From Fidelibacterota bacterium (GTDB lineage: Bacteria > Pseudomonadota > Alphaproteobacteria > Rhodospirillales > Rhodospirillaceae): DNA of 64,000 nt. The DNA is taken from assembly GCA_947476625.1 (NCBI GenBank), contig CANJRA010000010.1, forward strand, positions 1 to 64,000, read 5' to 3'. Of the stretch, positions 8,721 to 20,289 are shown piece after piece; position 1 is the stretch's first letter; each line of letters opens with the position of its first letter. A model generated the notes under the pieces. The model did no database searches. It was not told the DNA's origin and worked only from the letters and a program-made list of their open reading frames with translations. A program made the position numbers and the translations under genes.

Positions 8721-10157
8721 TTAGCCGAGAAACAAGGCCCGTGCCGCAGCTTCCGCACTATCCACCAGCGGTGCCGGGATGATGAAGAATACCAGCATAA
8801 GAATGCTCGAGCCGCCCATAATGATCCCGGACGTCCAGCCCGGCGGATCGAAAGCCGCCGCAGGCTCATCAAAATACATGATTTTGATGAGGCGCAGGTA
8901 ATAGAAGGCCCCCACCACGCTCGCCAGTAGACCGACAACGGCCAGTGCCACAAAGCCCGCATTAACGGCCGCGACGAAAACGTAGAACTTACCGAGGAAT
9001 CCGGCCAATGGCGGGATACCAGCCATGGAAAACATGAGGGTGGCAAGTGACGCTGCCATCAACGGGTTGTTCTTGGAAAGCCCCGACAAATCCGCGATCT
9101 GTTCGACATACTTGCCCTTGACCCGCATCGACAGGATGACGGCAAAGGTGCCTACATTCATGAACAGATAAATCAGCAGGTAAAACAGCAGTCCGCGCGC
9201 GCCTTCCTCGTTACCGACGACAAGACCGATGAGGACATAACCGACATGGCCGATGGAACTGTACGCCATCAGGCGTTTTATGCTCGTTTGGGCGATGGCT
9301 GCGATGGAACCCCAGACCATGGACAGAACGGAGATCAGGATAATCACCTGCTGCCATTGCTCGATCATCGAGGCGAACGGCCCCACTAGAACGCGCAGGA
9401 ACAGGCAAAGGCCGGCGATCTTGGGCGCAATAGAGAAGAACGCGGTAACAGGCGTCGGCGAACCTTCAAAAACGTCCGGCGTCCACATATGGAACGGGAC
9501 CGCCGAGACTTTGAAGGCAAGGCCGGCGATGACGAAGACCACACCGACAATGATACCGATGGTATTCGGGCCCGATTTCACGGCCGCGGCTATACCGTCG
9601 AACGACGTGGTTCCGGAAAAACCGTAGACCAGCGACGAACCATACAGCAGCAAGCCCGAGGCCAGCGCGCCGAGCACGAAGTATTTCACCCCGGCTTCCG
9701 TCGCCCGCTGGCTGTCACGGTGATAAGCCGCCAGAACATAAAGCGACAGGCTCTGCAGCTCGATACCGAGATACAACGAAATCAGGTCGTTGGCCGAGAT
9801 CATCATCATCATGCCTATCGTGGCGAACAGGACAATCAGCGGCAGTTCAAAACGCGCCGCTTTTTCCTGGTGCGCCCAAACGTTGATGAGCAGCAACGTA
9901 AGCGCGGCGCCGACCAGCGTCATGACTTTGGCGAATACGGTAAAGCCATTCACGACAAAAAGATTATTGAAAGTGATCGCGTTGTGCGTGCCGTGAATCG
10001 CGAGGCCGCCGGCCACGGCCATCACCGCCACAGCCAGCCACGTGACGAGCGTGGTGGAATCTTTCGCGCGGAAGGCGCCCAGCATCAGCAGCGCAAGCGC
10101 TGACACCGCCATGAAGATTTCAGGAACCGCAGGTCCGAGGAGAGGCACGGCTGTCAT
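8721..10157 (-). CDS. nuoN: NADH-quinone oxidoreductase subunit N
   Basis: One of three antiporter-like proton-pumping membrane subunits of complex I. The protein (478 residues from ATG 10157) is hydrophobic throughout, with about 14 helices. Family signatures include the Glu-bearing YLGIELQSLSLYVLAAY, the Lys helix in AGLAFKVSAVPFHMWTPDVF and IKRLMAYSSIGHVGY. ATG 10157 has AAGGA eight bases ahead and lies 14 bases after nuoM; a GTG at 10184 would overlap the nuoM stop and is less likely. It is the last nuo gene of the operon. Confidence 0.95.
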   Translation of the reverse strand: MTAVPLLGPAVPEIFMAVSALALLMLGAFRAKDSTTLVTWLAVAVMAVAGGLAIHGTHNAITFNNLFVVNGFTVFAKVMTLVGAALTLLLINVWAHQEKAARFELPLIVLFATIGMMMMISANDLISLYLGIELQSLSLYVLAAYHRDSQRATEAGVKYFVLGALASGLLLYGSSLVYGFSGTTSFDGIAAAVKSGPNTIGIIVGVVFVIAGLAFKVSAVPFHMWTPDVFEGSPTPVTAFFSIAPKIAGLCLFLRVLVGPFASMIEQWQQVIILISVLSMVWGSIAAIAQTSIKRLMAYSSIGHVGYVLIGLVVGNEEGARGLLFYLLIYLFMNVGTFAVILSMRVKGKYVEQIADLSGLSKNNPLMAASLATLMFSMAGIPPLAGFLGKFYVFVAAVNAGFVALAVVGLLASVVGAFYYLRLIKIMYFDEPAAAFDPPGWTSGIIMGGSSILMLVFFIIPAPLVDSAEAAARALFLG

Positions 10158-10171
10158 GGGATCGATCCTTG

Positions 10172-11734
10172 CTACTTCAGCCACGCGAGAAGCTGGCTAC
10201 CCAAAGGCGCAATACCCGCAGCCTTCGTTGTCGCCAACGCGTCATGGTAATTCTTCAAAAGGTGCGCAACGGACTCGCTCATAATTCCCAGGAACGACAT
10301 CGGATAAACGCCCATCCACATCGTCACGAGCACCAGCGGCGCAAGGATGGCAATTTCACGCGGCTCCAGATCGAGCATCGCTTTGACGTCGTCCTTGGTG
10401 AGTTCGCCGTACACAACGCGGCGATAGAGATACAGCATATAAGCCGCACCCAGAATCACGCCAGTCGCCGCAAACAACGCTACCCAGGTATTGACCTGGA
10501 ATGTACCCGTCAGAACCAAGAACTCGCCGACGAAGCCCGCCGTACCCGGCAAACCGACCGATGCCAGCATGAACACCATGAAGGCGAAAGCGTACTTCGG
10601 CATATTGTTGGCAAGGCCGCCGTAACGGCTGATCTCACGGGTATGCAAACGGTCGTACACCACGCCGACGCAAAGGAACAAAGCGGCCGAAACCACGCCG
10701 TGCGACAGCATCTGGAAGATCGCGCCTTCGACACCCTGCTGGGTAGCGGCGAACACGCCGAGGGTAACGTAGCCCATGTGCGCGACCGACGAATAGGCGA
10801 TCAGCTTCTTCATATCGGTCTGCACGAGCGCCACGAGCGACGTATAGATCAACCCGACAATAGAAAGGCCAAACACGAGCGGCGCAAAATAATGGCTGGC
10901 ATCCGGCAGCATCGGCAGCGAGAAGCGGATGAAACCGTAACCGCCCATCTTCAACAGCACACCGGCCAGAATAACCGAGCCGGCCGTCGGCGCATCGACG
11001 TGCGCGTCCGGCAGCCAGGTATGCACCGGCCACATCGGCACCTTCACGGCGAAGGATGCGAACATGCCGAGCCACAACCATATCTGCATCTTATGGCTGA
11101 ACTTCGCGGCCATCAACGCCGGGATATCGGTCGTGCCAACCTGGAAGTACATGGCCAGAAGCGCCGCCAACAGCAACACTGAACCGGTCAGCGTATAAAG
11201 GAAGAACTTGAACGCGGAATAGACGCGGCGTCCTCCGCCCCACACCCCGATGATCAGGAACATCGGTATCAGTACGGCTTCGAAGAAGACGTAGAACAAA
11301 ACCATGTCCATCGCGCAGAACATGCCGACCATCATGGTTTCCAGAACCAGGAAGGCGATCATGTATTCGCGCACCATTTTTTGAATGGCGTCCCACGATG
11401 CAAGAATGCAGATCGGCGTGAGGAAGGTTGAAAGGATAACAAACAGCACCGAAATGCCGTCGACACCCATGTGATAGGAAATGCGGTATTGCGGCAGCCA
11501 GTCGTACTTCTCTTCAAACTGGAACGCCGCTGTGCCGGGCTCGAAATCGAACCACAGCGCCAGTGACAACACGAAGATAATTAGCGTCGTCCACAACGCC
11601 ACATAGCGCGACTGGCGCGCTACGGTTTCGCTGTCACCTCGCAGAGCAAGGATAAAGGCCGCGCCCACCAGCGGCAGGAATGTCAGCAGCGACAGGATTG
11701 GCAGTTGGGTAATGAAATTCGACAAAGCGGTCAT
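10172..11734 (-). CDS. nuoM: NADH-quinone oxidoreductase subunit M
   Basis: Antiporter-like proton-translocating subunit of complex I, 520 residues from ATG 11734. Hallmarks are [19 protein letters not shown] (conserved Glu in helix 5), [18 protein letters not shown] (conserved Lys and the HTWLPDAH signature), [16 protein letters not shown] and the late Glu in [11 protein letters not shown]. The frame is open further upstream (to 11782) but that part overlaps nuoL and is not family-like. It starts 4 bases after the nuoL stop, using the GGGG at the nuoL end as ribosome site. Confidence 0.95.
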   Translation of the reverse strand: MTALSNFITQLPILSLLTFLPLVGAAFILALRGDSETVARQSRYVALWTTLIIFVLSLALWFDFEPGTAAFQFEEKYDWLPQYRISYHMGVDGISVLFVILSTFLTPICILASWDAIQKMVREYMIAFLVLETMMVGMFCAMDMVLFYVFFEAVLIPMFLIIGVWGGGRRVYSAFKFFLYTLTGSVLLLAALLAMYFQVGTTDIPALMAAKFSHKMQIWLWLGMFASFAVKVPMWPVHTWLPDAHVDAPTAGSVILAGVLLKMGGYGFIRFSLPMLPDASHYFAPLVFGLSIVGLIYTSLVALVQTDMKKLIAYSSVAHMGYVTLGVFAATQQGVEGAIFQMLSHGVVSAALFLCVGVVYDRLHTREISRYGGLANNMPKYAFAFMVFMLASVGLPGTAGFVGEFLVLTGTFQVNTWVALFAATGVILGAAYMLYLYRRVVYGELTKDDVKAMLDLEPREIAILAPLVLVTMWMGVYPMSFLGIMSESVAHLLKNYHDALATTKAAGIAPLGSQLLAWLK

Positions 11735-11738
11735 GTTC

Positions 11739-13676
11739 TTACCCCGGCCGTCCGACAACAAACCACGAGACGATGGCCGCAACCCCCAAGATCATGGCAA
11801 AGGCGTAGTGATACAAATAACCGCTCTGCACCTTGCCCAATCCCCTCGCGAACACCGCCGTGAGCGCCGACAAACCATCGGGGCCAAAGCGGTCGATCGT
11901 ACCGGCATCGCCGCGTTTCCAGAGGAACTGGCCAATGCGGAACGCCGGACGCACGAAAAGGAAATTATAGAGCTCGTCGAAGTACCACTTGTTGAGCAGG
12001 AACTGATAGACGCCCGGGAAGGACGCCGCGAGTTTTGCCGGCAAGTCCGGGCGGCGTACATAGAACATGTAAGCCCAGCCAAGACCCAGCAAGCTGACGA
12101 TCAGCGGCAGCCAATGAATCAGGAACGGCACATGCTCGGTATGGGCGCGGTGAATGCTGTCGTTCTCGTGCAGCACCTTGATGGCCTCGCCCCAGAAATG
12201 TTCGCGGCCTTCGCCGATGAACAAGTGACTGAAAGCACCGCCGATGAACACGGCTCCCAAGGCCAAAGCGACCAACGGCCCAAGCATGATCAACGGACTT
12301 TCATGGATGTGCTCCATGGTATGATGGTCAGCGCGGGCTTTGCCGAAGAAGGTGATGAAAATCAAACGCCATGAGTAGAACGACGTCAGCAGCGCGACGA
12401 TGATCGTCATCATATAGGCGTAACCGCCGACCGGCGTGCCGGCGGCATGAGCCGCCTCGATGATCATGTCCTTCGAGAAATAACCCGAGAACGGCGGGAT
12501 ACCGGTAATGGCAATGGTGCCGATCGTCATCACTGCAAACGTGATGGGAATCAGCTTCCAGATCCCGCCCATCTTACGAATGTCTTGCTCGTCCGACATG
12601 GCATGGATGACCGAGCCGGCCGACAAGAACAACAGCGCCTTGAACCAGGCGTGCGTCATGAGATGGAAAATGCCGCCTTGATAGGCCGACACGCCGCAAG
12701 CCACGAACATGTAACCCAGCTGCGAGCAGGTCGAGTAAGCGATAATACGTTTAATGTCGTTCTGTACGCAGCCGACGGTCGCCGCAAAGAAGGCGGTCGT
12801 TGCACCCAGGAACGTTACGAAACCAAGCGCCACAGGCGCGTATTCAAATAGCGGCGACATACGCGCCACCAGAAACACACCCGCGGTCACCATGGTCGCG
12901 GCATGAATCAGCGCGGACACCGGCGTCGGGCCTTCCATGGCGTCCGGCAGCCATGTGTGCAGGAACAACTGCGCCGATTTGCCCATGGCGCCGACGAACA
13001 GCAGCAGGCAGATGAGCGTGAGGGCGTGGCCGTGGATGCCGAAGAATACGACTTCCGCATTGGCCTTATCGGCGACCATCGGGAAAATGGTGTCGAAGCT
13101 CACGGAATCGAACAGGAAATAAACGCCGAAGATGCCCAGCAGGAAGCCGAAGTCACCAACGCGGTTGACGACGAAGGCTTTGATGGCGGCGGCGCAAGCC
13201 GATGGTTTCTTGAACCAGAAACCGATCAGCAGGTACGACACCACGCCGACCCCTTCCCAGCCGAAGAACAGCTGCACGAGGTTGTCGGCGGTCACCAGCA
13301 TCAGCATGGCGAAGGTGAATAGCGACAGGTAAGCCATAAAGCGCGGCTGGCTGTCGTCGTGCGACATGTAGCCCACGGCATATATATGAATCAGCGTCGA
13401 GACCGAGGCGACGGTCATCACCATCACCGCCGACAGCGTGTCGTAGCGCAACGCCCACTGCGCCTCGAACGTGCCCGAGGACAGGAAGGTCATGATATTC
13501 ACGACATGGCCGTGGCCCTCGATGGCGACGTCGTTGAATGAGAAGATGCCGCAGATGGCGGCAAGGCCCACGCCCGCGCATGTCACGATTTGCGAGGCCC
13601 GGTCGCCAATCAGGCGTCCAAAGAAGCCCGCGATAAAAGCGCCAAGCAGCGGCAGGAATACGGCAGCGATCAGCAC
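11739..13676 (-). CDS. nuoL: NADH-quinone oxidoreductase subunit L
   Basis: The distal antiporter-like subunit of complex I, 645 residues, normal for NuoL. It has about 16 membrane helices, the [18 protein letters not shown] Glu helix, the [19 protein letters not shown] Lys helix, [16 protein letters not shown] and the C-terminal lateral helix region that braces NuoM and NuoN. It starts 6 bases after nuoK and ends 4 bases before nuoM, so the three are co-translated in practice. Confidence 0.95.
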   Translation of the reverse strand: MLIAAVFLPLLGAFIAGFFGRLIGDRASQIVTCAGVGLAAICGIFSFNDVAIEGHGHVVNIMTFLSSGTFEAQWALRYDTLSAVMVMTVASVSTLIHIYAVGYMSHDDSQPRFMAYLSLFTFAMLMLVTADNLVQLFFGWEGVGVVSYLLIGFWFKKPSACAAAIKAFVVNRVGDFGFLLGIFGVYFLFDSVSFDTIFPMVADKANAEVVFFGIHGHALTLICLLLFVGAMGKSAQLFLHTWLPDAMEGPTPVSALIHAATMVTAGVFLVARMSPLFEYAPVALGFVTFLGATTAFFAATVGCVQNDIKRIIAYSTCSQLGYMFVACGVSAYQGGIFHLMTHAWFKALLFLSAGSVIHAMSDEQDIRKMGGIWKLIPITFAVMTIGTIAITGIPPFSGYFSKDMIIEAAHAAGTPVGGYAYMMTIIVALLTSFYSWRLIFITFFGKARADHHTMEHIHESPLIMLGPLVALALGAVFIGGAFSHLFIGEGREHFWGEAIKVLHENDSIHRAHTEHVPFLIHWLPLIVSLLGLGWAYMFYVRRPDLPAKLAASFPGVYQFLLNKWYFDELYNFLFVRPAFRIGQFLWKRGDAGTIDRFGPDGLSALTAVFARGLGKVQSGYLYHYAFAMILGVAAIVSWFVVGRPG

Positions 13677-13682
13677 GGGCCC

Positions 13683-14024
13683 CTAGCCTTTCATCTGATT
13701 GATGTCTTCAACTTCGATCGAGCGCCGATTGCGGTAGAACACGACGACGATGGCCAGCCCAATGGCCGCCTCCGCCGCCGCTACCGTCAGCACAAGCATG
13801 GTGAACACTTGGCCCACCAGATCGCCGAGGAAGGATGAAAACGCGACAAGATTGATATTCACCGCGAGCAGTATCAGCTCGATGGACATCATGATGACGA
13901 TCAGGTTTTTCCGGTTCAGGAATATCCCGAAAATACCCAGTGTGAATAGGATCGCGCTGAGCGTCAGGTAGTGACTAAGCCCGATGGTCAGAAAGCCCGA
14001 TGCCGCTTCTGCGTGCTCGCTCAT
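13683..14024 (-). CDS. nuoK: NADH-quinone oxidoreductase subunit K
   Basis: Small three-helix membrane subunit of complex I (homologue of mitochondrial ND4L), 113 residues. The helices carry the two conserved Glu residues of the proton channel, in [16 protein letters not shown] and in [14 protein letters not shown]. An N-terminal extension of about 12 residues ([12 protein letters not shown]) precedes the usual IGLSHYL start; [13 protein letters not shown] is typical of the family. It overlaps the end of nuoJ by 4 bases (ATGA). Confidence 0.95.
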   Translation of the reverse strand: MSEHAEAASGFLTIGLSHYLTLSAILFTLGIFGIFLNRKNLIVIMMSIELILLAVNINLVAFSSFLGDLVGQVFTMLVLTVAAAEAAIGLAIVVVFYRNRRSIEVEDINQMKG

Positions 14025-14635
14025 GACAGACCCTTCCCGGACTCCACCTGAACCATGACCACCGTATCCTTGGCATCGCGGTTCACCTGCTCGGAAATCT
14101 TCTGCTTTCGCACGCCAGGGCGGCGGCGCATCGTCAGCACGATGGCGCCGATCATGGCCACCAGCAGCACGAGTCCTGCCGCCTGAAACACATAGGCATA
14201 ATCAGTATACATCACCCGGCCGAGCGCTTCGGTATTGGTGAGTTGATCTGGATTAGTCGGCAAGACGCGCAAGGCCTCGGCCTGCGGCGCCATGGTCCAG
14301 CCGCCGAACACAACAGCAAGTTCCACCAGCAGAATGACACCAATCAGCGCACCGACAGGCAGGTATTTCAGGAAGCCTTCGCGGATCATGATGATGTTGA
14401 TGTCGAGCATCATCACCACGAACAGGAACAAGACGGCGACAGCCCCGACGTAGACCACCACTAAAATCATGGCGACGAATTCAGCGCCCAGCAGCACGAA
14501 CAATGCCGCGGCGTTGAAGAAGGTGAAGATCAGCCACAGCACTGAATGCACAGGGTTGCGCTGAAAAATAACATTCAGCGCACCAACAACGGCCATGAGC
14601 GAGAACAGATAGAAAGCGAGTGATGCGACGATCAT
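14021..14635 (-). CDS. nuoJ: NADH-quinone oxidoreductase subunit J
   Basis: Membrane subunit of complex I (ND6 homologue), 204 residues with five helices. The signature [20 protein letters not shown] contains the pi-bulge helix involved in coupling, followed by [11 protein letters not shown]. The C-terminal tail after the last helix is hydrophilic and cytoplasmic. It is separated from nuoI by 56 bases, the largest gap inside the nuo cluster apart from short linkers, with nothing recognisable in it. Confidence 0.94.
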   Translation of the reverse strand: MIVASLAFYLFSLMAVVGALNVIFQRNPVHSVLWLIFTFFNAAALFVLLGAEFVAMILVVVYVGAVAVLFLFVVMMLDINIIMIREGFLKYLPVGALIGVILLVELAVVFGGWTMAPQAEALRVLPTNPDQLTNTEALGRVMYTDYAYVFQAAGLVLLVAMIGAIVLTMRRRPGVRKQKISEQVNRDAKDTVVMVQVESGKGLS

Positions 14636-14691
14636 TGCCCCCTCCCCTGTCTCAGTTCCAATTTACGCAACCCCATCATCCCACTTATCTT

Positions 14692-15180
14692 TCACCGGTA
14701 CGGCGCGTTCATTTCCAGGCGCTTCGCCAGCTCCGTTTCCCAACGGTCGCCGTTCGCCAGTAGCTTGTCCTTGTTATAGAGCAACTCGTCGTGCGTCTCG
14801 GTGGCGAACTCAAAGTTCGGCCCTTCGACGATGGCATCCACCGGGCAGGCTTCTTCACAGAAACCGCAGTAGATGCACTTGGTCATGTCGATGTCATAGC
14901 GCGTGGTGCGGCGGCTGCCGTCGTCGCGCGGCTCGGCTTCAATTGTGATGGCCTGCGCCGGGCAAATGGCTTCGCAGAGTTTGCAGGCGATGCAGCGTTC
15001 TTCGCCGTTAGGATAGCGGCGCAGCGCATGTTCGCCGCGGAAACGCGCGCTCAGCGGACCTTTTTCCCAAGGGTAGTTGATCGTCACCTTGGGCATAAAC
15101 ATGTACCTCAGCGTCAGCCACATGCCCGAGACGATCTCGGTCAGAAGCACGCTGCGGGCGGTGTTATTTAGAAATGCCAT
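14692..15180 (-). CDS. nuoI: NADH-quinone oxidoreductase subunit I
   Basis: Peripheral-arm subunit holding clusters N6a and N6b, which hand electrons on to N2 in NuoB. Two ferredoxin motifs are visible: [12 protein letters not shown] (about 61) and [12 protein letters not shown] (about 100). Length 162 residues and the C-terminal [10 protein letters not shown] are typical of alphaproteobacterial NuoI (mitochondrial TYKY type). It lies 22 bases after nuoH. Confidence 0.96.
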   Translation of the reverse strand: MAFLNNTARSVLLTEIVSGMWLTLRYMFMPKVTINYPWEKGPLSARFRGEHALRRYPNGEERCIACKLCEAICPAQAITIEAEPRDDGSRRTTRYDIDMTKCIYCGFCEEACPVDAIVEGPNFEFATETHDELLYNKDKLLANGDRWETELAKRLEMNAPYR

Positions 15181-15202
15181 GTGTTTCCCTTCCCCACTCT
15201 TC

Positions 15203-16237
15203 TCACTTCGCCAGCTTGCCCGAATAAACCAGGAAGCCTGCGGTAAGGACCAGCCAGATCCCCGAGAGCGGCAGGAACACTTTCCAGCCGAGACGCATCA
15301 GTTGATCGTAACGGTAGCGCGGTAGCGTCGCGCGCACCCAAATAAACACAAACAGACAGAATGCAATTTTAAGCGCGAACCAGACGATCCCCGGCACCCA
15401 GCCCAAAACGACGTTCAGGAAGCCCAGGCCCGGCAACATATCTTGCGGGCCAAGCCATCCGCCGAGGAACAGCGTGGTCACCAGCGCCGACATCACGATC
15501 ATGTTGATGTATTCGCCGAGGAAGAACAGCGCGAAGGACATCGACGAATATTCGGTCATGAACCCGGCGACCAGTTCCGATTCTGCTTCCGGCAAATCGA
15601 ACGGGTGACGATTGGTTTCCGCGAGCACCGAGATAAAGAACAGAATGAACATCGGGAAGTGCGGCAGGAAGTACCACATGCCGGTTTGCGCTTCGACGAT
15701 CTTGGTGAGATTCAGCGAGCCCGCCGTCAACAAAACCGAGATCATCACAAAGCCGATCGAGACTTCGTAGGACACCATCTGCGCCGCCGAGCGCATTGCG
15801 CCCAAGAAGGCGTAACGCGAGTTAGACGCCCAGCCCGCCATGACGATGCCGTAGACGCCCAGCGATGAAATCGCGAACAGATAAAGAATGCCGACGTTGA
15901 GATTGGAAATATACCAACCGGCGCTGACCGGGATCACTGCCCAGGCCAGCAGCGACAATGCGAATGTCACCATCGGCGCCAGGAAGAACACCACCGGGCT
16001 CGAACCCGTCGGCACCACGGTTTCCTTGAACATCAGCTTCACAGCGTCGGCGAACGGCTGCAGCAGGCCGAAAGGTCCGACGACGTTCGGTCCCTTGCGC
16101 AGCTGCATCGCGCCGATGACGCGGCGTTCAGCCAGTGTCAGGAACGCCATCGTCAACGCCACCGGGATCACGAACAGCAAAATCTTGCCGACGATCCACA
16201 GGAACGGAATGAGGTAGCCGTTTAAAAACTCATCCAT
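15203..16237 (-). CDS. nuoH: NADH-quinone oxidoreductase subunit H
   Basis: Membrane subunit forming much of the quinone chamber (ND1 homologue), 344 residues with eight helices. Landmarks are [21 protein letters not shown] near the N-terminus (broken here as [11 protein letters not shown] and GPNVVGPFG), [18 protein letters not shown], and [19 protein letters not shown] with its Glu/Asp cluster near the quinone tunnel. It overlaps nuoG by 8 bases, so translation is coupled. Confidence 0.95.
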   Translation of the reverse strand: MDEFLNGYLIPFLWIVGKILLFVIPVALTMAFLTLAERRVIGAMQLRKGPNVVGPFGLLQPFADAVKLMFKETVVPTGSSPVVFFLAPMVTFALSLLAWAVIPVSAGWYISNLNVGILYLFAISSLGVYGIVMAGWASNSRYAFLGAMRSAAQMVSYEVSIGFVMISVLLTAGSLNLTKIVEAQTGMWYFLPHFPMFILFFISVLAETNRHPFDLPEAESELVAGFMTEYSSMSFALFFLGEYINMIVMSALVTTLFLGGWLGPQDMLPGLGFLNVVLGWVPGIVWFALKIAFCLFVFIWVRATLPRYRYDQLMRLGWKVFLPLSGIWLVLTAGFLVYSGKLAK

Positions 16238-18272
16238 GGGTGCCGGTCTTCTGCTTGGAGCCCATCACGAATTCTTCCGTACACTGCGCCATGGTGCGCG
16301 AGGCGCGGCTGATGGGATCGGTCATATAATAATTAGTGATCGGCGAGCTGGCCGAACCGGATGAGATCTGCCCGGCCGCGCCGAACGCTTTCCATTCCGC
16401 CGGCTGAACCTTGTCGACCGTTCCGAACAGCGGATTGACGAAATTGAGGCGGGCACGCACCTGCGCCATGTTGTCGTAAGGCAGCGTCTTGCCGAGTTTC
16501 TCCGACAGCGCACGAATAATGGTCCAATCCTCACGCGCATCGCCTGGGGGGAACACAGCGCGCAATCCGCGCTGCACGCGGCCCTCGGTGTTGACGTAAG
16601 TGCCGTCTTTCTCGGTGTATGCAGCACCCGGCAGAACAACGTCGGCGCGATGCGCGCCACGGTCGCCGTGATGGCCCTGATAAATCACAAATGCATTGCC
16701 GAGTTTAGCTGTGTCGATTTCATCGGCGCCCAGCAAATAAACGACTTCAATCTCGCCCTTGCCGGCCGCATCGAGAATACCGCGTGTGTCCTTACCGCCC
16801 TGCCCAGGCACGAAGCCGAGGTCGAGGCCGCCAACGCGCGCCGCCGCTGTATGCAGCACGTTGAAACCGTTCCAGCCGTCCTTCACCGCGCCGATAGCTT
16901 CGGCATAGGCGCGCGCCGCTGCCAGAATTGCCGCGCCATCGGGACGCGAAAGTGCGCCCATACCAACAATAATCATCGGGTTCTTGGCACCCGCCGGGGC
17001 TTCCGGACTTTGGAAGAACGCCGCAAGGTCGTTGCCCAGATGCTTGTGTTTATACGTCAGGTCCACCGCATCACCGACAACGGTGACTTGGAAGTTGCCT
17101 TTGAGGTAGCGCTTGCGGATGCGCGCGTTAAGTACCGGCGCTTCCTTGCGTGGATTGGAGCCAATGATCACCAGGGCATCGGCTTGCTCGATTCCGGCGA
17201 TGGTGGAGTTAAAGAGATACGACGCACGCACAGTTGGGTCGAGCGCAGCGCCATCCTGACGGCAATCAAGGTTCGGAGACCCCAGCGCCGTCAGTAAATC
17301 CTTCAAAGCAAGCATCGACTCAGCATCGACGGTATCGCCCGCGATCGCGGCAACCTTGCTGCCGTTGATGCCGCTCAATTTACCGACGATGACGGCAAAA
17401 GTTTCATCCCAGCTCGCAGCTTTCAGCTTGCCGTTGACGCGCACATAAGGCTGATCGAGGCGCTGATAACGCAAACCGTCACAGGCATGGCGGCTCTTGT
17501 CGGCCAGCCACTCTTCGTTGACGTCTTCGTTAACGCGCGGCAGCACGCGCAGCACCGTGCGTCCGCGCGCATCGACGCGAATATTGGTACCGACAGCGTC
17601 CATCACATCGACGGACTCAGTCTTGCGCAATTCCCACGGACGCGCGTTGAACGCGTACGGTTTGCTGGTAAGCGCGCCCACCGGGCAAAGGTCGACGACG
17701 TTGCCGGACATTTCCGACGCCAACGCGCCTTCCAGATAGGTCGTGATTTCCATGTCTTCGCCGCGGCCCGTCGCGCCCAGCTGCGGCACACCGGCCACTT
17801 CGGTCGCAAAGCGCACGCAACGCGTACAATGGATGCAGCGGGTCATGACGGTTTCGATCACCGGACCCATGTATTTGTCTTTGACCGCGCGCTTGTTCTC
17901 GTGGAAGCGGCCGCGATCGAAACCGTAAGCCATCGCCTGATCTTGCAGATCGCACTCGCCGCCTTGATCGCAGATCGGGCAATCGAGCGGGTGATTGATC
18001 AGCAGAAATTCCATGACGCCGCCGCGCGCTTTATTGGCGCGATCGGACTTGGTGTGCACCACCATGCCCTCGCCGACCGGCATCGCACACGACGCGACAG
18101 GCTTCGGCGACTTCTCGACATCCACCAGACACATGCGGCAGTTGCCGGCGATGGACAGACGGTCGTGATAGCAAAAGCGCGGGATTTCCACGCCCACCGA
18201 TTCCGCCGCTTGGAGGATAGTGGTGTTCGGCGGAACTTCGACCGCGATACCGTCGATTGTTAGCTTAGGCAT
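16230..18272 (-). CDS. nuoG: NADH-quinone oxidoreductase subunit G
   Basis: The large iron-sulfur subunit of the peripheral arm, 680 residues from ATG 18272. The N-terminal 2Fe-2S domain ([15 protein letters not shown], about 34-48) binds N1b, [15 protein letters not shown] (about 98) precedes N5, and [10 protein letters not shown] with CPVGAL (about 145-195) binds N4. The rest is the molybdopterin-oxidoreductase-like domain, which in NuoG carries no cofactor. The extra upstream frame to 18413 lies in nuoF and is rejected. The length matches the shorter NuoG of alphaproteobacteria (no N7 cluster motif seen). Confidence 0.95.
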   Translation of the reverse strand: MPKLTIDGIAVEVPPNTTILQAAESVGVEIPRFCYHDRLSIAGNCRMCLVDVEKSPKPVASCAMPVGEGMVVHTKSDRANKARGGVMEFLLINHPLDCPICDQGGECDLQDQAMAYGFDRGRFHENKRAVKDKYMGPVIETVMTRCIHCTRCVRFATEVAGVPQLGATGRGEDMEITTYLEGALASEMSGNVVDLCPVGALTSKPYAFNARPWELRKTESVDVMDAVGTNIRVDARGRTVLRVLPRVNEDVNEEWLADKSRHACDGLRYQRLDQPYVRVNGKLKAASWDETFAVIVGKLSGINGSKVAAIAGDTVDAESMLALKDLLTALGSPNLDCRQDGAALDPTVRASYLFNSTIAGIEQADALVIIGSNPRKEAPVLNARIRKRYLKGNFQVTVVGDAVDLTYKHKHLGNDLAAFFQSPEAPAGAKNPMIIVGMGALSRPDGAAILAAARAYAEAIGAVKDGWNGFNVLHTAAARVGGLDLGFVPGQGGKDTRGILDAAGKGEIEVVYLLGADEIDTAKLGNAFVIYQGHHGDRGAHRADVVLPGAAYTEKDGTYVNTEGRVQRGLRAVFPPGDAREDWTIIRALSEKLGKTLPYDNMAQVRARLNFVNPLFGTVDKVQPAEWKAFGAAGQISSGSASSPITNYYMTDPISRASRTMAQCTEEFVMGSKQKTGTHG

Positions 18273-18292
18273 ATGATTCCCCTGCCCCGCCC

Positions 18293-19585
18293 TTACGCCG
18301 CTTTGTCGCGAACTTTGGCGTCGCGGTAGTCGCGGATGCGGCGCTCCAGTTCCGGACGGAAGTGACGGATCAATCCTTGCACCGGCCACGCCGCTGCATC
18401 GCCCAGCGCGCAAATGGTGTGACCTTCGATCTGATAGGTGACTTGTTCAAGCGTATCGATCTCGGCCAGCGTCGCTTCGCCTTTGACCATGCGCTTCATA
18501 ACGCGCGCGAGCCAACCGGTGCCTTCGCGGCACGGCGTGCACTGGCCGCAGCTTTCATGTTTGTAAAACGCCGACAAACGCGCGATGGCCGCGACGATGT
18601 CCGTCGTCTTATCCATCACCATGACGGCAGCGGTGCCAAGACCCGACTTCACATCGCGCAGCGCGTCGAAATCCATCAGCACGGTATCGCAAATCGCTTT
18701 CGGCAGAACCGGAACCGATGCACCGCCGGGAATAATACCTAGCAGGTTGTCCCAGCCGCCACGCACGCCGCCGCAATGTTTTTCGATCAGTTCCTTGAGC
18801 GGAATGCTCATGGCTTCTTCGACGTTGCAGGGCTTGTTGACGTTGCCGGAGATGCAGAAAACTTTCGTGCCCGTGTTGTTTGGGCGACCGAAGCCCGCGA
18901 ACCACGATGCGCCACGGCGCAGAATTGTCGGCGCGACCGCGATGCTTTCGACATTGTTCACTGTCGTCGGGCAACCATACAGACCAACGCCCGCCGGGAA
19001 CGGCGGCTTCAAGCGCGGCTGGCCTTTTTTGCCCTCTAAGCTTTCAATCAACGCCGTTTCTTCACCGCAGATATAAGCACCGGCGCCGCGATGCAGGTAA
19101 ATGTCGAACTTCCAGCCCGAACCGCAGGCGTTATCGCCCACCAAACCGGCGGCATAAGCTTCGTCGATAGCGACCTGAAGATTGGACGCCTCGTTATAAA
19201 ACTCGCCGCGAATGTAGATGTAGCAAGCATGCGCGCGCATGGCGAAGCTCGCGATCAAACAGCCTTCGATCAGCTTGTGCGGATCGTAGCGCAGCATGTC
19301 GCGGTCTTTGCAGGTGCCCGGCTCGCCTTCGTCGGCATTGACGACGAGATAATGCGGACGGTCACTTTCGGTCTTGGGCATAAAGGACCACTTGAGGCCT
19401 GTCGGGAAGCCTGCACCCCCACGACCGCGCAAACCCGAGCGCTTCATCTCATCGATGATCCAATCGGAACCCATATCGAGAATTTCTTTGGTGCCGTCCC
19501 AATCACCGCGCGCGCGCGCGCCGGCCAAACGCCAGTCGTGCTTGCCGTAGAGATTGGTGAAGATGCGGTCCTTGTCAGAGAGCAT
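18293..19585 (-). CDS. nuoF: NADH-quinone oxidoreductase subunit F
   Basis: NADH- and FMN-binding subunit where electrons enter complex I, 430 residues. It shows the Gly-rich [16 protein letters not shown] (NADH/FMN site, about 50), [15 protein letters not shown] (about 170) and [13 protein letters not shown] (about 348) for cluster N3. The C-terminal Cys of N3 is in [16 protein letters not shown]. It lies 11 bases after nuoE and 20 bases before nuoG. Confidence 0.96.
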   Translation of the reverse strand: MLSDKDRIFTNLYGKHDWRLAGARARGDWDGTKEILDMGSDWIIDEMKRSGLRGRGGAGFPTGLKWSFMPKTESDRPHYLVVNADEGEPGTCKDRDMLRYDPHKLIEGCLIASFAMRAHACYIYIRGEFYNEASNLQVAIDEAYAAGLVGDNACGSGWKFDIYLHRGAGAYICGEETALIESLEGKKGQPRLKPPFPAGVGLYGCPTTVNNVESIAVAPTILRRGASWFAGFGRPNNTGTKVFCISGNVNKPCNVEEAMSIPLKELIEKHCGGVRGGWDNLLGIIPGGASVPVLPKAICDTVLMDFDALRDVKSGLGTAAVMVMDKTTDIVAAIARLSAFYKHESCGQCTPCREGTGWLARVMKRMVKGEATLAEIDTLEQVTYQIEGHTICALGDAAAWPVQGLIRHFRPELERRIRDYRDAKVRDKAA

Positions 19586-19596
19586 ATCGTTTCCCT

Positions 19597-20289
19597 CTAT
19601 GCCTTGGGCGCAGCGGCTTTAGCGGCCGCTTCGGCTTTGGCTTTTTCAAAGGCGGCTTTGGCCGCCGCGAAATCTTGTTTTGGCGGCGGCGTCGGATTTT
19701 CTGTCAGCGTAATCTGATCGCCGGCTGGCGCGGAGCCCATACGTCCAATCGCCGATCCATGCGCTGGCGTTTCACCGCGCTTGAAAGCATCGAGTAATTT
19801 GCCCGTGCTGGCGTAATCGACGTCTTCGTAATAGTCGTCACCGATTTGGATAACCGGCGCATTGACGCAGGCACCCGAGCATTCCAACTCACCGAGCGAG
19901 AACGCGCCGTCGGCCGAACGTTCGCCCATACCAAGACTGAGCTTTTCCTTACAGGCTTTTACAACTTCGTTGGAACCGCGCAGCCAGCACGGCAAGCTGG
20001 TGCAGACCTGCACGTGGGTTTTTCCGACTGGCTCGAGGTTGAACATCGTGTAGAAGGTCGCGACTTCCAGCACGCGCATCGTAGCCATATCGAGCATCTT
20101 GCCGATTTCTTCGATGGCGGGCCTAGTGACCCAACCTTCCTGACGTTGCGCAAAATCCAACAGCGGAATGACCGCGCTGGCCTGACGGCCCGGCGGATAT
20201 TTCGCGATAACGACTTTAGCTCTCGCCAGATACTCGGCGTTGAAGGCAAAACTCGCGGGTTGCTCTTTGGCGAGCGAACGGTTGCTCAT
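19597..20289 (-). CDS. nuoE: NADH-quinone oxidoreductase subunit E
   Basis: The 2Fe-2S (N1a) subunit beside NuoF, thioredoxin-like fold. The four cluster ligands are in [13 protein letters not shown] (about 95) and [11 protein letters not shown] (about 137). The core (about 1-175) is standard. From about 180 to 230 it continues into a low-complexity Ala/Lys/Pro tail ([20 protein letters not shown] and similar), seen in several alphaproteobacterial NuoE proteins, of unknown role. Its ATG overlaps the nuoD stop (ATGA). Confidence 0.95.
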   Translation of the reverse strand: MSNRSLAKEQPASFAFNAEYLARAKVVIAKYPPGRQASAVIPLLDFAQRQEGWVTRPAIEEIGKMLDMATMRVLEVATFYTMFNLEPVGKTHVQVCTSLPCWLRGSNEVVKACKEKLSLGMGERSADGAFSLGELECSGACVNAPVIQIGDDYYEDVDYASTGKLLDAFKRGETPAHGSAIGRMGSAPAGDQITLTENPTPPPKQDFAAAKAAFEKAKAEAAAKAAAPKA